A stretch of 64,000 nt of DNA from assembly GCA_027625915.1 (NCBI GenBank), contig JANTQA010000047.1, positions 19,468,001 to 19,532,000 of the forward strand, in the 5' to 3' direction. Source of the stretch: Anaeramoeba flamelloides (taxonomy: Eukaryota > Metamonada > Anaeramoebidae). The position numbers were made by a program, and so were the translations under genes. Below, in pieces: positions 1-12,417 of this stretch. Positions within the stretch are counted from its first letter, which is position 1. Every line of letters begins with the position of its first letter. The notes beneath the pieces are model-generated. The model did not search any database and had not been told where the DNA came from. It saw nothing but the letters and a program-made list of their open reading frames with translations.

Positions 1-1617
1 CGCCGATAAAAGCCGTGACCCGATTTCCAACCGTGTGGGATATTTTGTCTGGAAAATTCCAATTCAAAATCAACTGACACGTATCTTACTCTAAATAAGA
101 CCGCGAAGGAAGAGAATTTCAAATTCCTATCATTCTTCATCATCCTTTTGATTTCGTTCGTTACTAAAACGGATTCGTGTAAAGGGGTGTTTGCATATAT
201 ACATTTAATTTTTGACCCAATTGATTTGTTCGTCCAAAGCCTTTTTTGGAATCTATTCGGGTTATAGGCTATCATTGAGGACGCGGCTTTTAAAATGGTT
301 TGGGTGGATCGATAATTTTGTTCTAAATTGATCGAGACCACATTGGGGAAATATTTTGAAAATTCTAAAAAATTCTGAGGCTTTGCTCCTCGGAAATTAT
401 AAATGGACTGATCAATGTCGCCAACAACGGTGATGGATTGCGAATTCTGGGTTAATAACCTTAATAATTCAAATTGGATTTGGTTGGTGTCTTGGAATTC
501 GTCAACTAAAATTACTCGGTATTGCTTTTGGTATTTGCGTAGAATGCCCTTCTCAATCCGCAGCAGATTAACGGTCTTGATTAAGAAGTCTGCAAAATCA
601 ATTTTGCCGAGGGTGTGGATTTTTTCTTGGTAACGGGCATATACTTCTTTATATTCATCAAAAAATTCGTTTGGTTGGTGGCCGTGAACCTTCGCCCATT
701 TAATAAAATTCACCATTTCCCCAATGACCTTTCTTTCGTTGACCTTCCTCTTGCTTTCTGTCTGGCTTTGTTGCTTTTGCTGATCAACAAAAAATCTATG
801 GCTTGTGAAATTGTTATTACTTTGGCTGCTTTTCATCTGATCATATTTGTTCTTTTGTAATTGGTATTCGTTCCTTTCCTTCCACTCTTGATAAAGCTCC
901 TTAATGATCGCAAATTGTTCAGAGTTGTCGCACACCGTAAGTGATCCATTAATGCCTATTTGTGCCCTGTTTTCACTCAAGATTCGAAAACAAAACTGAT
1001 GGAAATTACACACCGTTAGCTTGGTGGATTTCCCTTTGACAATCTCCTTGATACGCGTGCTCATTTCGTCAGCTGCCTTCCTTGTAAAGGTGATCGCTAA
1101 TATTTTTTCTGGTAAAACTCCATGGTTTATTAAATAAATTATCCTGCAGACTAATACTGTCGTTTTACCAGATCCCTTTTGTTTTGGTTTTTTTTTGTTT
1201 TTTGTTTTATTTTGTTTGGTGTTTTATTTTGTTTGGTGTTTTATTTTGTTTGGTGTTATTAATGAGATGTGATCGTTTTTTTTACTGGAATTAGAGAATA
1301 CAAAATAAGTTTTTGGGCGTGTTTTTGTTGTGTTTGAAAAGTGTGTTTTCCTGAAGCAAGGGTAGACAAAAATCAAGAAAAACAACAAAAGAAATTGTGT
1401 AATTGAAACTACAAACAGGACCAGCAGAAACAAGTAAAGCTTTTCTTGGATCGGACGTTACAGCTTTGAGTTGTTGTACATTTAAATTTTTAAAATACCA
1501 AGGAACTTTACTTGATGCTATTAGTACAAAAATTTGCGTTAATAATAAGCATAAAAAAAGGATTTGGTAAATTTCATCAAGAAAAAACAAAAAGATTATT
1601 TTTGATAAAAATCTCAC
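1..1617 (-). CDS. UvrD/PcrA/Srs2-type SF1A DNA helicase, 3' part beyond left edge
   Basis: ATP-dependent 3'-5' DNA helicase of superfamily 1A, expected in the nucleus in repair or recombination control. Exon 2 (1175..1) is open throughout on the minus strand, 391 codons. It shows Walker A remade across the intron (AGP|GSGKTT), motif Ia (AITFTRKAADEM), motif II (ILVDEFQDTNQ), motif III (VVGDIDQSIYNFRGA), motif IV (LEQNYRST) and the start of UvrD_C (FAVLFRVR). Motifs V and VI lie beyond the window. A Gln/Asn/Ser-rich insert sits in domain 1B at about 730-860. Exon 1 ends at 1417 and carries the Q-motif-like LNVQQLKAVTS. Its 5' limit is unsure: the ATG at 1617 gives an implausibly hydrophobic leader, and an acceptor-like AG lies at 1518-1519, so an earlier exon may exist. 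The family call is firm; Srs2 versus PcrA-like versus FBH1 is not resolved. Confidence 0.9.
1176..1416 (-). other. Intron of the helicase gene
   Basis: GT-AG intron, 241 bp, phase 0. The donor reads GGTCCT|GTTTGT and the acceptor CAAAAG|GGATCT, and removing it joins AGP to GSGKT to give a complete Walker A loop. It contains a 17-bp tandem repeat. Confidence 0.88.
1204..1256 (+). repeat. 17-bp minisatellite inside the helicase intron
   Basis: About three tandem copies of GTTTTATTTTGTTTGGT, near identical, lying just inside the acceptor side of the intron. Expected to vary in length between strains. Confidence 0.85.
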
Positions 1618-3437
1618 AATTCATTGATCTTTGAGTTATATCTTTTGTAAGGGTTCAAACTCTGAATTGCCTTGAAATGGGGGAAACAGTGGTGAATTTC
1701 TTGGTAAATTACAAACCAAGAAGGTGAGTAAAATATAAAAAAATGAAAATATTATTGGTCTTTTGTGATTTATAAAATTTTCTCAAAAGTCAAATCCTGA
1801 AATGGGGAAAAAAGTTTCACTTGTTTAAAATATAAAGTTTGTTATTTTGATTCCAAGTTGATCAATTTGCAACTTGATATAAATTTTATTTGTGGTAATG
1901 AAATGATTTTTTTTAAAATCTGATTTAATTGAGGTATTGTATTTTATTTGGATTTTGTGAATTTTTTGAATTTCTTGTTTTATTTGAATTTTTCAAATAT
2001 TTTGAAAAAGTTGTTTCCAAAATTAAGTAATTGGAGAAAGAACCATGAGAATGTTCGACTTTTTAGTTGAAGGTTGGGAAGTAAGAATATACCCAGTAGT
2101 AATCCAATAAAAATAATTTTATAGTATTCATTTCAAAAAATGTTATTTCTCATCTCTACTTTTCAAAAACTTTGTAGTTTGTTAAAAAATAATATTTTTA
2201 TATTTTTTTTTTTATTTAGAAAGAGAGTTCAAATGGTTTATATTTTTTTTATTAAAATTTACATTCTGAAAATTATCTTTTGAAAAAAATATTTTTTTTT
2301 GATTCAAAATAAAAATTATTTATTAGTGGGATTATTGAAGAAGTGTAGATTGTACTCTGGATGTTTTTTTAATTAAATTTCTGTTTAAAAATTTTATCTT
2401 TAAAACAATAGATTCCATGATTTTTAGTAGGAATTCCATCCACCAAAAGTGTATTTATTATTAAAACGAAAAAAAAATATAAAATTGGATAAGGAAAAAA
2501 TTAAAAGAAAAAAAAAAAAGAGATATAAAAAGAGGTGTTAAGACGTTAATAGGTGAATCAAATAACAATATTAGCTGTAATTAAGGAAATCTGAAAATCA
2601 GATTCAAATTTAATTTTTTTAATTTTAATTTAATTTAATAATTGATCACGAAAGTTAATTTTTGAGATTAGTTTCAGAATTTCTTTTTTTTTTTGATCTG
2701 ATTATTTATAAACCATTGATGTTTTTTTTTACTTTGCTATTTTTTTTGTTTTGGTAGGTTACCTAGGCTCTTGTGGTGCATTTTTTCAGTATTTGTTAGT
2801 AATTACTTGATCTTTTTTCTTTGTAACTCATCTTTCTAAAAAAAGAAAAACAAGTGATGAAAAAAATGAAAAAAATAATATAATAATTTTCAAATAAACT
2901 TAAAAATAATTGATGAATGAATAAAATGGTAAAATGTGAATTGTGCAAAACTTAAATAGAGGAACAACAAAACTACTAACAAAAATATCTTGGTGACATA
3001 TCCAAAAAATATTAAATCCCCAATCTACTAAAAAACAATTGGTAAAATATTGATTGTAATGGTAGATTTTTTAAGAATTCAAGAAGAGGGGATTAATTGT
3101 AATAATCTCAAATTGAACAAAATAAAAATTTTTTAAAAACCAAAAAAAAAAAAAAAATAAATCAAATTAAAAACTACAAAAAGAAGTAGAAGTTTAAATA
3201 GTAATAATAAAAATCTGAAATCATTATTTAAAAAAAAAAGAAGTAGATGAAAAAATATTTCAAACTAGAGAGAAGCTTATATTTTACAGAGATGGAAGGG
3301 TATTTTTAAACGTTTGAGGGTATAATTTGCCCGTTAGAAATCTTTTACAGAATAATTTAGAATTATTTTTTAGATTGTTTTGATTTTATTAAATTTCACT
3401 TTTTTGTGAATATTTTTTAATTTTTTGTTTTGGTTTA

Positions 3438-3632
3438 CAGTCAGTTTCACTTTTAAGGCACAAACTTTCAACTAAATTTAAGGTACAAAAAAAATCTCAA
3501 ATTAAGGAACAAAATTCAGATTCTAGTAAAATAAATTGTAAAAAAAAAAATTCCAAATTTTGTGCCTTAATTTGAGATTTTTTGTACCTTAAATTCCGTT
3601 GAAAGTTTGTGCCTTAAAAGTGAAACTGACTG
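3438..3632. mobile_element. Tc1/mariner-like MITE, copy 1 (195 bp)
   Basis: Almost perfect long inverted repeats starting CAGTCAGTTTCACTTTTAAG and ending in its complement, flanked on both sides by TA. Inside each arm the motif AAGG(C/T/A)ACA recurs about three times at roughly 25-bp spacing. No coding capacity. The CAGT-type ends and TA duplication point to Tc1/mariner-type mobilisation; no transposase is present in this window. Confidence 0.85.
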
Positions 3633-5752
3633 TATATAAAAAAATTTTTTTACAATAGTTAAGTTGATTCTTTGAAAATTTATCCAAAAATATTTGAAAA
3701 TATTTTTTCTTAATTAAAATGATAAAGAAAATGAAAAAGAAAGGTTGATTTTTATTGTTAATGAGCCTTAAAATAAGTAAAAAACTTTGTTTTTTTAGAT
3801 TTTTTTTATTAGTTTCACTAGTTATTTATATTGTATACTGACACACACACTCAGATTTCTTGATATATAGATATATTTTTATCGATGAATATATTATTAA
3901 TAGATAATCTTATTACTTGATAAATACTTTTAATCCTTAAGATCATGTAGTACTAATTTTTATTTTTTTTAATTCCGAAAAGTAATTATTTTTACAAGAT
4001 TATATTTAAATATTTTAAATTAATTTATTAATCAACAATAAAGATATGAAATGATATTTTTCAAAGGCTTAATTTTTTATCATTATTTTCTATAATGGTT
4101 GGATATTGGTCTATTTGATTTTTTCTGTTTGAAAAAATAGAAAATTTTTGTCAAACAATTTTTATATAAAACATGAAACTTGGTGTAATTCTTTCTAATA
4201 TATGTGAACAAATAACATGTTATATATTTATTAAACATCATTTTGCCCAAATTGCCATAGTAAAAAATGAAAATTTTGCTTTTTTTCAAGAATCAACATA
4301 CTAAGATTGTCCTGAAATAAGAGAAATAATAAAATTTGGATTAGAATTGAGATTCATATAAGAAATACCCAACAAAACTATACATTTCAAAAAAAAAAAA
4401 AATTATGTTAAAAAAATTTTTAGGCACCTTTTCATTGGAACATCTCTTGTGGGAATTCTCTCATTTTTTTAGATAGTTAAAATTGTTGACAATTAGATTG
4501 TTTTTAATTATAAATGTTTTTATTTTAAAAGAAAATATAACAGTCTCGATTTTCTTAATGTTAATTTGGGGTTTTAAAGGGGTTTTTTAAAAAAATTTAA
4601 CTTTTTAAAATCAAAAAAAAAAAGAAAAAGAAAATGATAAAAAGAAAGAAAAACAGAAGAAAAAAAAAGAAAAAAAGAAACAAAAAATTTAAAAAATAAA
4701 ACTAGAAAAAATAATGATCTAACAATTTAAAAAAATAATATTGAGAATATAATATAAAACCCCGTAAAAATTCAGAAAGGCTTTCAATGGTATTATAAGG
4801 TGAATGATTGCTTTGAAAAATTGCTTAAGTTGGTGTTATCTAAACATTTGATTTGAAAAAAAAAACCTGCTCATTTTAAACATATTTAACCAAGTGGTAT
4901 TTTAATATCCTCTCTTGTGTTTTTTTTTTTTGGTATAGTGAATGTTTTTTTGGTTTTTAGTTGTTAATATTTCGTTTTGTGGATATTTTGATTTCGAAAT
5001 AATATCATATGTTTAGTTAAAGTATATATCTCTAATTCAGTATTTCTTTTCAAATATGTTTATAATTTTTTTCTTAATTTTTTTAGATTTTTTACTATGT
5101 GGTTTTTATTTCATCTTGGGAAGAAGAAATAAAAGATAAAAAAACAGGCTGTTACTTCCAAAAAATAATATATTGAAAAATCAAATTCTTAATAACCTTT
5201 GAGTAAATATGAGAAATTAAAGATGAAAATATTAAGGGTTAATACCAATAAGATATAAAATAAATAGAAAAAAATTATTTTTAGAATTTTCTATCAAATA
5301 AACACATATGGTTACTGATCAATTTATTTTAAATTGGGTGGAAAAATCATATAGGTGTTGGGTTTTCTTAATTAAAAGATAGTATTACTTTTTTTATTGA
5401 TTTTATTCCAATTTATTGTTATCAAGTCTTTTTAAAGTTTTTATTATTTTTTATTTTATTTTATTTTTTTCTGATTTTCTTGTCATTTTTTGTTTCTGTC
5501 ATTTCAACAATTAAAATATTTGAAATTTTTCCCATCCGGATCATTTAAATATCTAGTTTAATAAGTTAAATTATCCTTTGAGAAAATTATGAAAGTGGTA
5601 ACTGGTGGGTAATTTGTGTTTCTTGATTAATAATAAGAATGTTAAGATTTTTTTTTCAATTTTTGTATTTGGGTCTTTCGTAATTTTTGGATTGGTTTTT
5701 TGTCTAATATTTTTCATAAATTGCGAGTTTTATTAGTGGGGGGGGGGTAATA

Positions 5753-5947
5753 CAGTCAGTTCCACTTTTAAGGCACAAACTTTCAACGAAATTTAAGGTA
5801 CAAATAAATCTCACGTTAAGTAACAAAATTTGTAATTTTTTTTTTACAATTTTTTTTACTCGAATCTGAATTTTGTGCCTTAATTTGAGATTTTTATTTT
5901 ACCTTAAATTCAGTTGAAATTTTTTGCCTTAAAAGTGGGTCTCGTTG
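5753..5947. mobile_element. Tc1/mariner-like MITE, copy 2 (195 bp)
   Basis: Same family as the element at 3438, same length and iterons, flanked by TA. The right terminus is more diverged (CTCGTTG instead of CTGACTG), so it is older or damaged. It inserted beside a short G run (5741-5747). Confidence 0.8.
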
Positions 5948-6370
5948 TATAAAATTGATGTACATTCATTCATATTTTTGTCATAATTGCGAGGCTAAAC
6001 CTTTTGTGTCATGGTAATGTATCAAAAATAAATTTTTCGGGTTATTTGTGTGTGTTCAACAAATATTTATTTTGTCAACTTGATTTATAATACTATAATT
6101 TTCGCATTAAAAGGGGTAAATTTTTCCTTCATATTCGATAATATTGATCTAGTTTATAAGTTAAAGAAAACCCCAAGATCTTTACAAAGCAATTATGGTT
6201 TAGAAATGGAATTTTTCGGCAAGACATTAAACTTCCTTATTTAACTCTGAGACAAATTTTTTACTCTGCTAAAAAGATTGTAACATTTTTAATTAAATAT
6301 TCATTTTGGTAATTGAGATCAAAATTTTCTTTTATCAATTGGAAAATAACAGTATCCAAGGGTTTGGCGG

Positions 6371-6410
6371 TATATATATATATATATATATATATGCGTG
6401 TGTGTATGTA

Positions 6411-6442
<32 letters not shown>

Positions 6443-6444
6443 TG
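6371..6444. repeat. (TA)n-(TG)n compound microsatellite
   Basis: About 12 TA units run into interrupted TG units with some TATG and CGTG variants. Short open frames here on both strands are artefacts of the repeat. Confidence 0.95.
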
Positions 6445-6899
6445 GTATCTAAGGGGTTCATTCTCATCAATAAAGTTGTAAAATCGTTTTTTACATTGTC
6501 CTTTCAGACCAATAATATCAAACGGTGAATTGTTGTATGTTTTTTTAAAAGTTGGTATAGTATCAAAACTTGTATTTTTGTCAATTTATAAAAAAAAATA
6601 ATAAAATAACCTTTATTTGAGAAATAACACTAAAAAAAGAATATTCAATGTGAAAAAAAAATAATAACTATTTTATAACTTTTTCTCTGGAATTGCCCAG
6701 CCTATGAAAATAATCGTAAAATCTGGATATTTGAATTAAAAAAAATTAATATTTCGAATCTAACAAAAAATAATATTATTACTATTTTTGATATTATTAG
6801 AAAAGGGGATTCATCATATTTATTAGGCTGTATGGGTAATAAATTTAATTTCGGGTTTCTAACCAAATTCTTAAATCACGATTTAGGAATCCGTACAAG

Positions 6900-7260
6900 T
6901 TCCATCAAATGTACAAGGGTGCCGCCAAGTGCCTAGGTTTTCCAGGATTTAAAAGAATTGTGTGAAATCTTCGATATAACTCAATTCTTTACAATTCTGG
7001 AAAACCTAAAGGCAATTATTTTTAATTTTGGAATGTTAAGTGAATATTAAATAAATTTTCTTTACATTTGAAAAGGTAAAAAAACCCAATGATGCTTTTC
7101 CAGAATTCAAAAGAATAGAAAAAAATCAAATATTTTACTCAGTATTTTTAAATTCTGGAAAGGTTAATTGTATTTTTTTTTAATTTGAGAAATAAACTGA
7201 AAATTAAAGAAATTTTACGTTTATTTCTCAAATTAAAAAAAAAAACTAAAAGTATATAAG
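6900..7260. repeat. Fold-back dispersed repeat (family F), copy
   Basis: Carries the hallmark AAGTGCCTAGGTTTTCCAG and its inverse, so that segments such as CAGGATTTAAAAGAATTGTG and the CAATTCTTTACAATTCTGG behind them can pair. Related copies lie at about 29010-29345, 36425-37030, 37300-37500 and 61755-62060. Boundaries are approximate. Confidence 0.6.
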
Positions 7261-8517
7261 TGGAATTAAAAACTCCTCTTTAAATATTAAAAAAAAAATT
7301 ATAACTTTTTTTTGAAAACTATTTGAGACAAATAAACTCTTTTGGGAGATCAGCAACTCCAATTTTTCATTCTTCATCAAAAAAGAAAAACAAAATTGTT
7401 TACTAATCAAATCAAAAATAGTTCTTATTTTTGTTTCCAAAATCAAAATTTCTTTATGCGGGGGTCGCCACTCTGTTATTTCGAATATGAAATACTGTTT
7501 AATCTGTAAAAATACTTGAAAAGAAAATGTGGTGGTCTTTTCATAATGGATAAATACAATTGGTTTTCATTCTACTTGGTTTATTGAAGAAATTGACTTT
7601 GATTTTGATCTGACAATGTTTTCTTCATAATTCAAAAACAATCCAAAAATTTTAATATTTGACTTTTCTGAAATACAAGAACCTCTAAATGGCTTTTTTC
7701 GGATGATGCGTTATAATTTAGAGTTACTTTTGATAAAATTTCGTTATTCCTTAAACCAAAAAAAAAAGAACAGAAAAAAGTTGGTATGTTGGTCAAACTT
7801 ATCATATCTTTGTGGATTACAAGGCACAAAAGAGGATGTGATCTGTGATTCATTATTTCCACAAAGAAACCTCTTTCTGATCGTTCTCTCACCTTTTCCA
7901 TCTTCCGTTAAGCAAAAACGACCTCATAAAAAAGTAAATTAAAAAAAAATTTCAAATGTTTGTTAAACAAGACCATCTCCAAAATTTTGTAAAAGTGAAT
8001 AAAAAAATAAGAATTTGTAACATTTTCACACATTTAATACAATTCCAAGATTAACCACTCTCTGCCCGAAAGAAAATCGTATGTCACGAATATCTGAATG
8101 GAAAGCAAACAACAAACATTTTCACATTTTATAAAGTAACAAAAAATATCCCTATTTTTTGGAAGGGAGAATCAAAAACAAGAACAAAAAAAAAATAAAA
8201 TTAAAAAATTAAAATCTGAATTAGAGAAGAGTATTTATTTTTTCTCAAGGGTGGGGTACGAGATTTTTAAAGGTGTGTCTTTAAAAATTGATAAAAATGT
8301 TAAAATAAATTAAAAAGAAAAGAAACTCGTCTCCCAAAAAAATAATAATGAAATAAAAGGAAAAAATGTTTTGGATAAAAGGATTAAATAAGTTAATATC
8401 TCAAAAAAAAAATACAAAAAATCAAAATACTCGAATAAAAGAAAGTTTTTTAAAAAAAAAAAGCAGAGGAAAGAACAACTTTCCTAATAAATTAAAAAGA
8501 AGAAGGAAAACAAAAAA

Positions 8518-9687
8518 TTAGTCCAGGTATTGCTGGAAAAAATCGTCAAACCAATTTTCATCGATAAGGTCATTATTTGTTTCCAAAAAATAAGGGAAAG
8601 TCTGTTCATAAAAATGATCAAATCTTAAAACGTTTTTTGGGCTTGTAAGGATGTTTGTATAGTCATTGGTTTCCAGAACGTTAAATAAGGGCGAGTTACT
8701 TCTTTTGATATTTGTGAATTGTTCGCATAATTGCTCTTTTTCTGGTGATTGTTTCGTGATTAATTTTCTCTTTTTTGGGTTACCCAAATGCTCTTGGCTT
8801 GTGGGCGTTTGAGGGGTGCTCTCGATTTCTTGAACCATTTTTTCGAGCAAATTCAGATTTGTTTCTGCAAATCTTGCTTTGGGTTTTAATTTGGATTTTT
8901 TATGCAGAAGGGTTTGTTGTGTGAAATTGGATTGCATTTGAACAATTGTTTTTTTTTCAAATAAATGAGTTGTTTTGGGGGTGTCTTTCTTTTGAGTAAA
9001 TTTGTCAAATGATTTATTCTTTGGGAAATTTTTTTTTTGCAACCTAATTACTTTTTTTTCAATTCGAATCTTTTTAATTTTTTTTTGTTCTTTTCCCTTT
9101 ACTTTTTTTTCCTGCTCTTTTTCCTCCTTGCCCCCACTTTTTTTCTTCTCCTTCGCCTTCACCTTCACCTTCACCTTCACTTTCTCCTTCTCCTTCTCCT
9201 TCATATTCACTTTTTCCTTCTCCTTTTTTCTGTTAGTTACTTTGCTATTGATCTTTTTCATTTTCTCGGCGTATTTTTTTTTTTTGCACCTGAAAGTCAA
9301 GTTGCAATCCTTGGAAACCTCCCCAAAGATAAACCAATCCTTCCCGTATGGGTTAATGTTTTCGTAGTTGTAAGAACGCTTAAAGAACATTGTCATGCCT
9401 CTTTCAATTGTGCGTTGCTTTTTCCCGACAAGCATGGAGAGATCAACAATACTGTCGCGATAGATTCGGATCTCACCAAGTTCCGATTTGTCCACAAAAC
9501 CCTTTTTAAAGGATTTGATCCATTCCTTTTTGAGGTGGAAAGGTTTAATCCCATAGAAGGAACTCGGGTATATTTTGAGAAGCTCTGTGAAGCGATCATT
9601 GTAATTTTTAAAAGATGCAAACCTCTGTTTTAAATCTTCAAAATCGGGTAAATTTTCAACACGAGTGAGTTGAGTTATTTCGGTCAT
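8518..9687 (-). CDS. Unrecognised Lys-rich protein, 389 residues
   Basis: Single-exon frame from an ATG at 9687 to TAA. I do not recognise the family. Residues 1-135 look globular and conserved in style (Trp, Tyr, Pro present; segments such as HLKKEWIKSF and GKDWFIFGEV). Residues 136-235 are a highly basic low-complexity region with KEKEKV/KVKVKV repeats. Residues 236-389 are polar, ending in an acidic, aromatic tail (DENWFDDFFQQYLD). The basic middle could bind nucleic acid or act as a nuclear signal; that is inference from composition only. Next genes are over 8 kb away on either side. Coding status is supported by frame length and by higher G+C than the flanks. Confidence 0.75.
   Translation of the reverse strand: MTEITQLTRVENLPDFEDLKQRFASFKNYNDRFTELLKIYPSSFYGIKPFHLKKEWIKSFKKGFVDKSELGEIRIYRDSIVDLSMLVGKKQRTIERGMTMFFKRSYNYENINPYGKDWFIFGEVSKDCNLTFRCKKKKYAEKMKKINSKVTNRKKEKEKVNMKEKEKEKVKVKVKVKAKEKKKSGGKEEKEQEKKVKGKEQKKIKKIRIEKKVIRLQKKNFPKNKSFDKFTQKKDTPKTTHLFEKKTIVQMQSNFTQQTLLHKKSKLKPKARFAETNLNLLEKMVQEIESTPQTPTSQEHLGNPKKRKLITKQSPEKEQLCEQFTNIKRSNSPLFNVLETNDYTNILTSPKNVLRFDHFYEQTFPYFLETNNDLIDENWFDDFFQQYLD
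9115..9240. repeat. Coding homopyrimidine/homopurine microsatellite
   Basis: The plus strand is built of CTTCAC, CTTCTC and CTTTTT units and encodes the Lys/Glu/Val repeats of the 389-residue protein on the minus strand. Long open frames on the plus strand here (Phe/Leu/Ser-rich) are shadows of the repeat. Confidence 0.85.
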
Positions 9688-12089
9688 ATGTTTTAAGATT
9701 TGCCAAAAAAAAAATACAAAGAATTCCCTAAAAATAAATAAAAAAAAAAAACAATGAAAGAGAAAGTCTAAATTTTGGAGAAATTTGTTGTTAAAAAAAT
9801 AATTTGAAACACAGAACCATAGGGGATTTCTTAAATATTAAAATCGATTTCTTTTATTAAATTTTTTTTTTACAGATCAGACTTTTCAAAATAAATATTA
9901 TGGTAAAGTTTCTCAAATTTTTGAGACACACCAGCAGTCAATTACTGTGGGTTTTTTTTTGGTGTTTTCAATTTCTCTTAACTTAATTTCGAGTTAAAAG
10001 TTGACGACAACCCAAAACAATGTCTGAAAAAAGATAAGAAAAAGAAAATCAAACACAAACGTTTTTGGTGAATGGCTATTCAGTTTTTGACATTACTATT
10101 TTGTCTGTTGTTTGACTCATAAATCTAAAATTGTGAAGTGAAAAAGTTTGCTATTTTTACACAAGATAACTCCCACCAAAAGATTCAAAGAGATCTCTAT
10201 GAAGAGTAAACTTTGGAATTCTAGAATTTCCATTATTTTTTCTCTTTTAAAAAAAAAAAAAATTTTCAAATTAAACAGATTGTCAAGCAACTTTTTACGA
10301 CTAATTTTATAAAAACATCAAAATAAAATCAATGAAATATAACCAATTTTTTTTTCATTAAAGTATTTTGACTTTTTCCAATAATTTATTTGATTCAATC
10401 TAATCCCTTGAATAAATTGAAATTATTTTTCAATAATAAGGAGCATAAACACCATGAAGTCACGTTATGTATCGTTTTAAAGTCATTGTTTTGGTTGGAA
10501 TTGGATTTAACATTGTATATTCGTAATTTGTAATTGATTTTTCCAACTTTTGTTTTCTTTTCCTTTGCAACAAAATATTAAAATTGCCAGTTTGCCGTTC
10601 TTTTGTTTCTTTGAGTACAAAATTCAGCTTTGTCTATTCCTTGAATCCCTTTTTGTTCAAGACAGAAAAATACAATTAAATTTGAATTTTATTTTTTCAA
10701 GAAAGATGTTACAAAAGTTTATTTGAACCCCTAAATATATTTTGTTAGGTATTTGATCTATTTTCCTTCTCAAACAATCCCATTTCAATAAACTCTTCTT
10801 CTGAGAGAAGATCATTTTGGACAAATCATTTAAAGATGAAAATTATTCATTTGTCAAAAAAAGGTAATAATTTTTTCAAACACAACCAAATTCCAAAAGA
10901 ATGAATGGAGTCGAATTTTAAAAAGATAACTTGAATGCTTTTGGCTTTTTCAGAAATTGTAATAAAACACAAACAAACAAACTTACTCAACACTCTCCAA
11001 TAAGTGATGAGTTTTTACAAACGTAAGTCATGTTTTTTTTTGACTCGTAAGTGATCAACTTGACTAAAGAACAGTTTCAAAGAGCTTTTTATATAATAAA
11101 TGTGAAAAAATTTTCACTTTATTTTCCTTTTTTTATTTAGACAATCAATAATGTTTTCGAACAAATAGGTTGTCATTAGATTTAACAATTTCTTACTTTG
11201 AAACTTTTTCGGTATTATCTTGATCTTTATCCAAATTAACCAGAATCAAGAAAGGTTGTTGAATCATAAATGGGGAAAAAATTTAACTTGATCTTCCTTT
11301 TTTTTAATAAATCAAAACTCTTCATTTAGGATACCCAACCGAATCCAATCTCTCTCATAATATTGTAACCAGTATATAAAGCGAGTTATTTGAATTTATA
11401 ATCCCTTTCTTTGAAAATCTCAAAGAAAAAAGAATAATAAGGCGAAAATTTTGCCTCACTTATTATTCATAACCAAGGAAGGAAAGTAAGATTTGAGTAA
11501 TTGAAAGAAGACACCAGATGTGACTTTTTCCCTTATAAATTTCAAATCCCTTAGCTTGTCTTGGAAAAATAACGGTATTAAATTTTGACTTATTTACGTT
11601 TGGTTATTTTATTTGTTTTCTTAATTAATTTCTCTAAGAAGATTAAAAATTTATGATCTAAAGTTATTTGGTTATTGTTTTTTCCAACTAACGCCCCCCT
11701 GACAAAGCAAGAGTCTTTCATGAAAGGGAATTTTTAATCTTTAAAAAACATGAAATCCTATTACATTTTAATCAAAATAAATTCATACAACCTAAAATAT
11801 GAAAATGGTTTGATAGTAATTAAAAATAGGTATTCTTGGAATTGAACACCCCCCCTCTGCCTTTTAAAACATTTTTACTGACTCATTCTCCAAAAGTGGT
11901 CAAAATAATAATTCCAAATACTCTACAAAATTAACAAATAAAAATTTCTTGAAAAGTTTTCGCAAAAAGCCCAAATAAATCTCAAGAATAGATCATTTCT
12001 AATTGGGTTTGAGAAGATCTTTGGTTGATTTTTAAACTTGTTCCATTTTCCAATTACTGGTATTTGAATAATAAAATTGCAAAAATATT

Positions 12090-12240
12090 CATACTTTTCT
12101 TTACCATATTTTTCCTTTTCAAATTGAGTTTTCAAAGAAGTTTGATATAATTTGAAAAACCCACTATTTGAGAAAGGAAATTGGAACTGAAATGAAAATA
12201 TTTTCCCATTTAATATTCAATAATAAGTAATAAAAGAAAA
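12090..12240. repeat. Dispersed repeat family G, copy
   Basis: Resembles 30430-30660: shared blocks include CCATATTTTTC, AATTGAGTTTTCAAAGAAGT and a Lys-rich stretch before TTATTATTCAAATACCAGTA-like sequence. Edges are uncertain. Confidence 0.45.
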
Positions 12241-12417
12241 TTTTTATTTCAATATTTTTCTAATTATTTTTGAAAGTACACCAACAATCTTCACAATACC
12301 ATTTGGAACATTAAACCTTTTAATTCTTTTCACTTTACCTTTTTCGTCTTTTGGGAAAAAAATTATTTATATGATCTGCATAAAGTAGTAATCGAAAGAA
12401 CGGAAATATATGTGTGG

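Larger units (their letters stand above)
1618..8517. other. Long non-coding stretch between helicase and the 389-residue gene
   Basis: About 6.9 kb of roughly 80% A+T. I see no open frame with protein-like composition. It holds two TA-flanked MITEs (3438 and 5753), a TA/TG microsatellite (6371), a fold-back repeat copy (about 6900-7260) and many homopolymer runs. Short open frames at 7246-7570 and 7632-7942 look like chance: they are Phe/Ile/Lys-rich and match no family I know. Confidence 0.7.

Noticed and set aside
415-860. Plus-strand frames in the first kilobase
   Set aside because: They are shadows of the helicase on the minus strand, which is open throughout and carries all the motifs.
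7246-7570. Minus-strand open stretch of about 107 codons with an acceptor-like site
   Set aside because: Composition is that of A/T-rich non-coding DNA except for a few codons, and no motif is recognisable.
9002-9633. Plus-strand Phe/Leu/Ser-rich frames
   Set aside because: Mirror image of the K/E/V repeat of the 389-residue protein; no protein-like composition outside the repeat.
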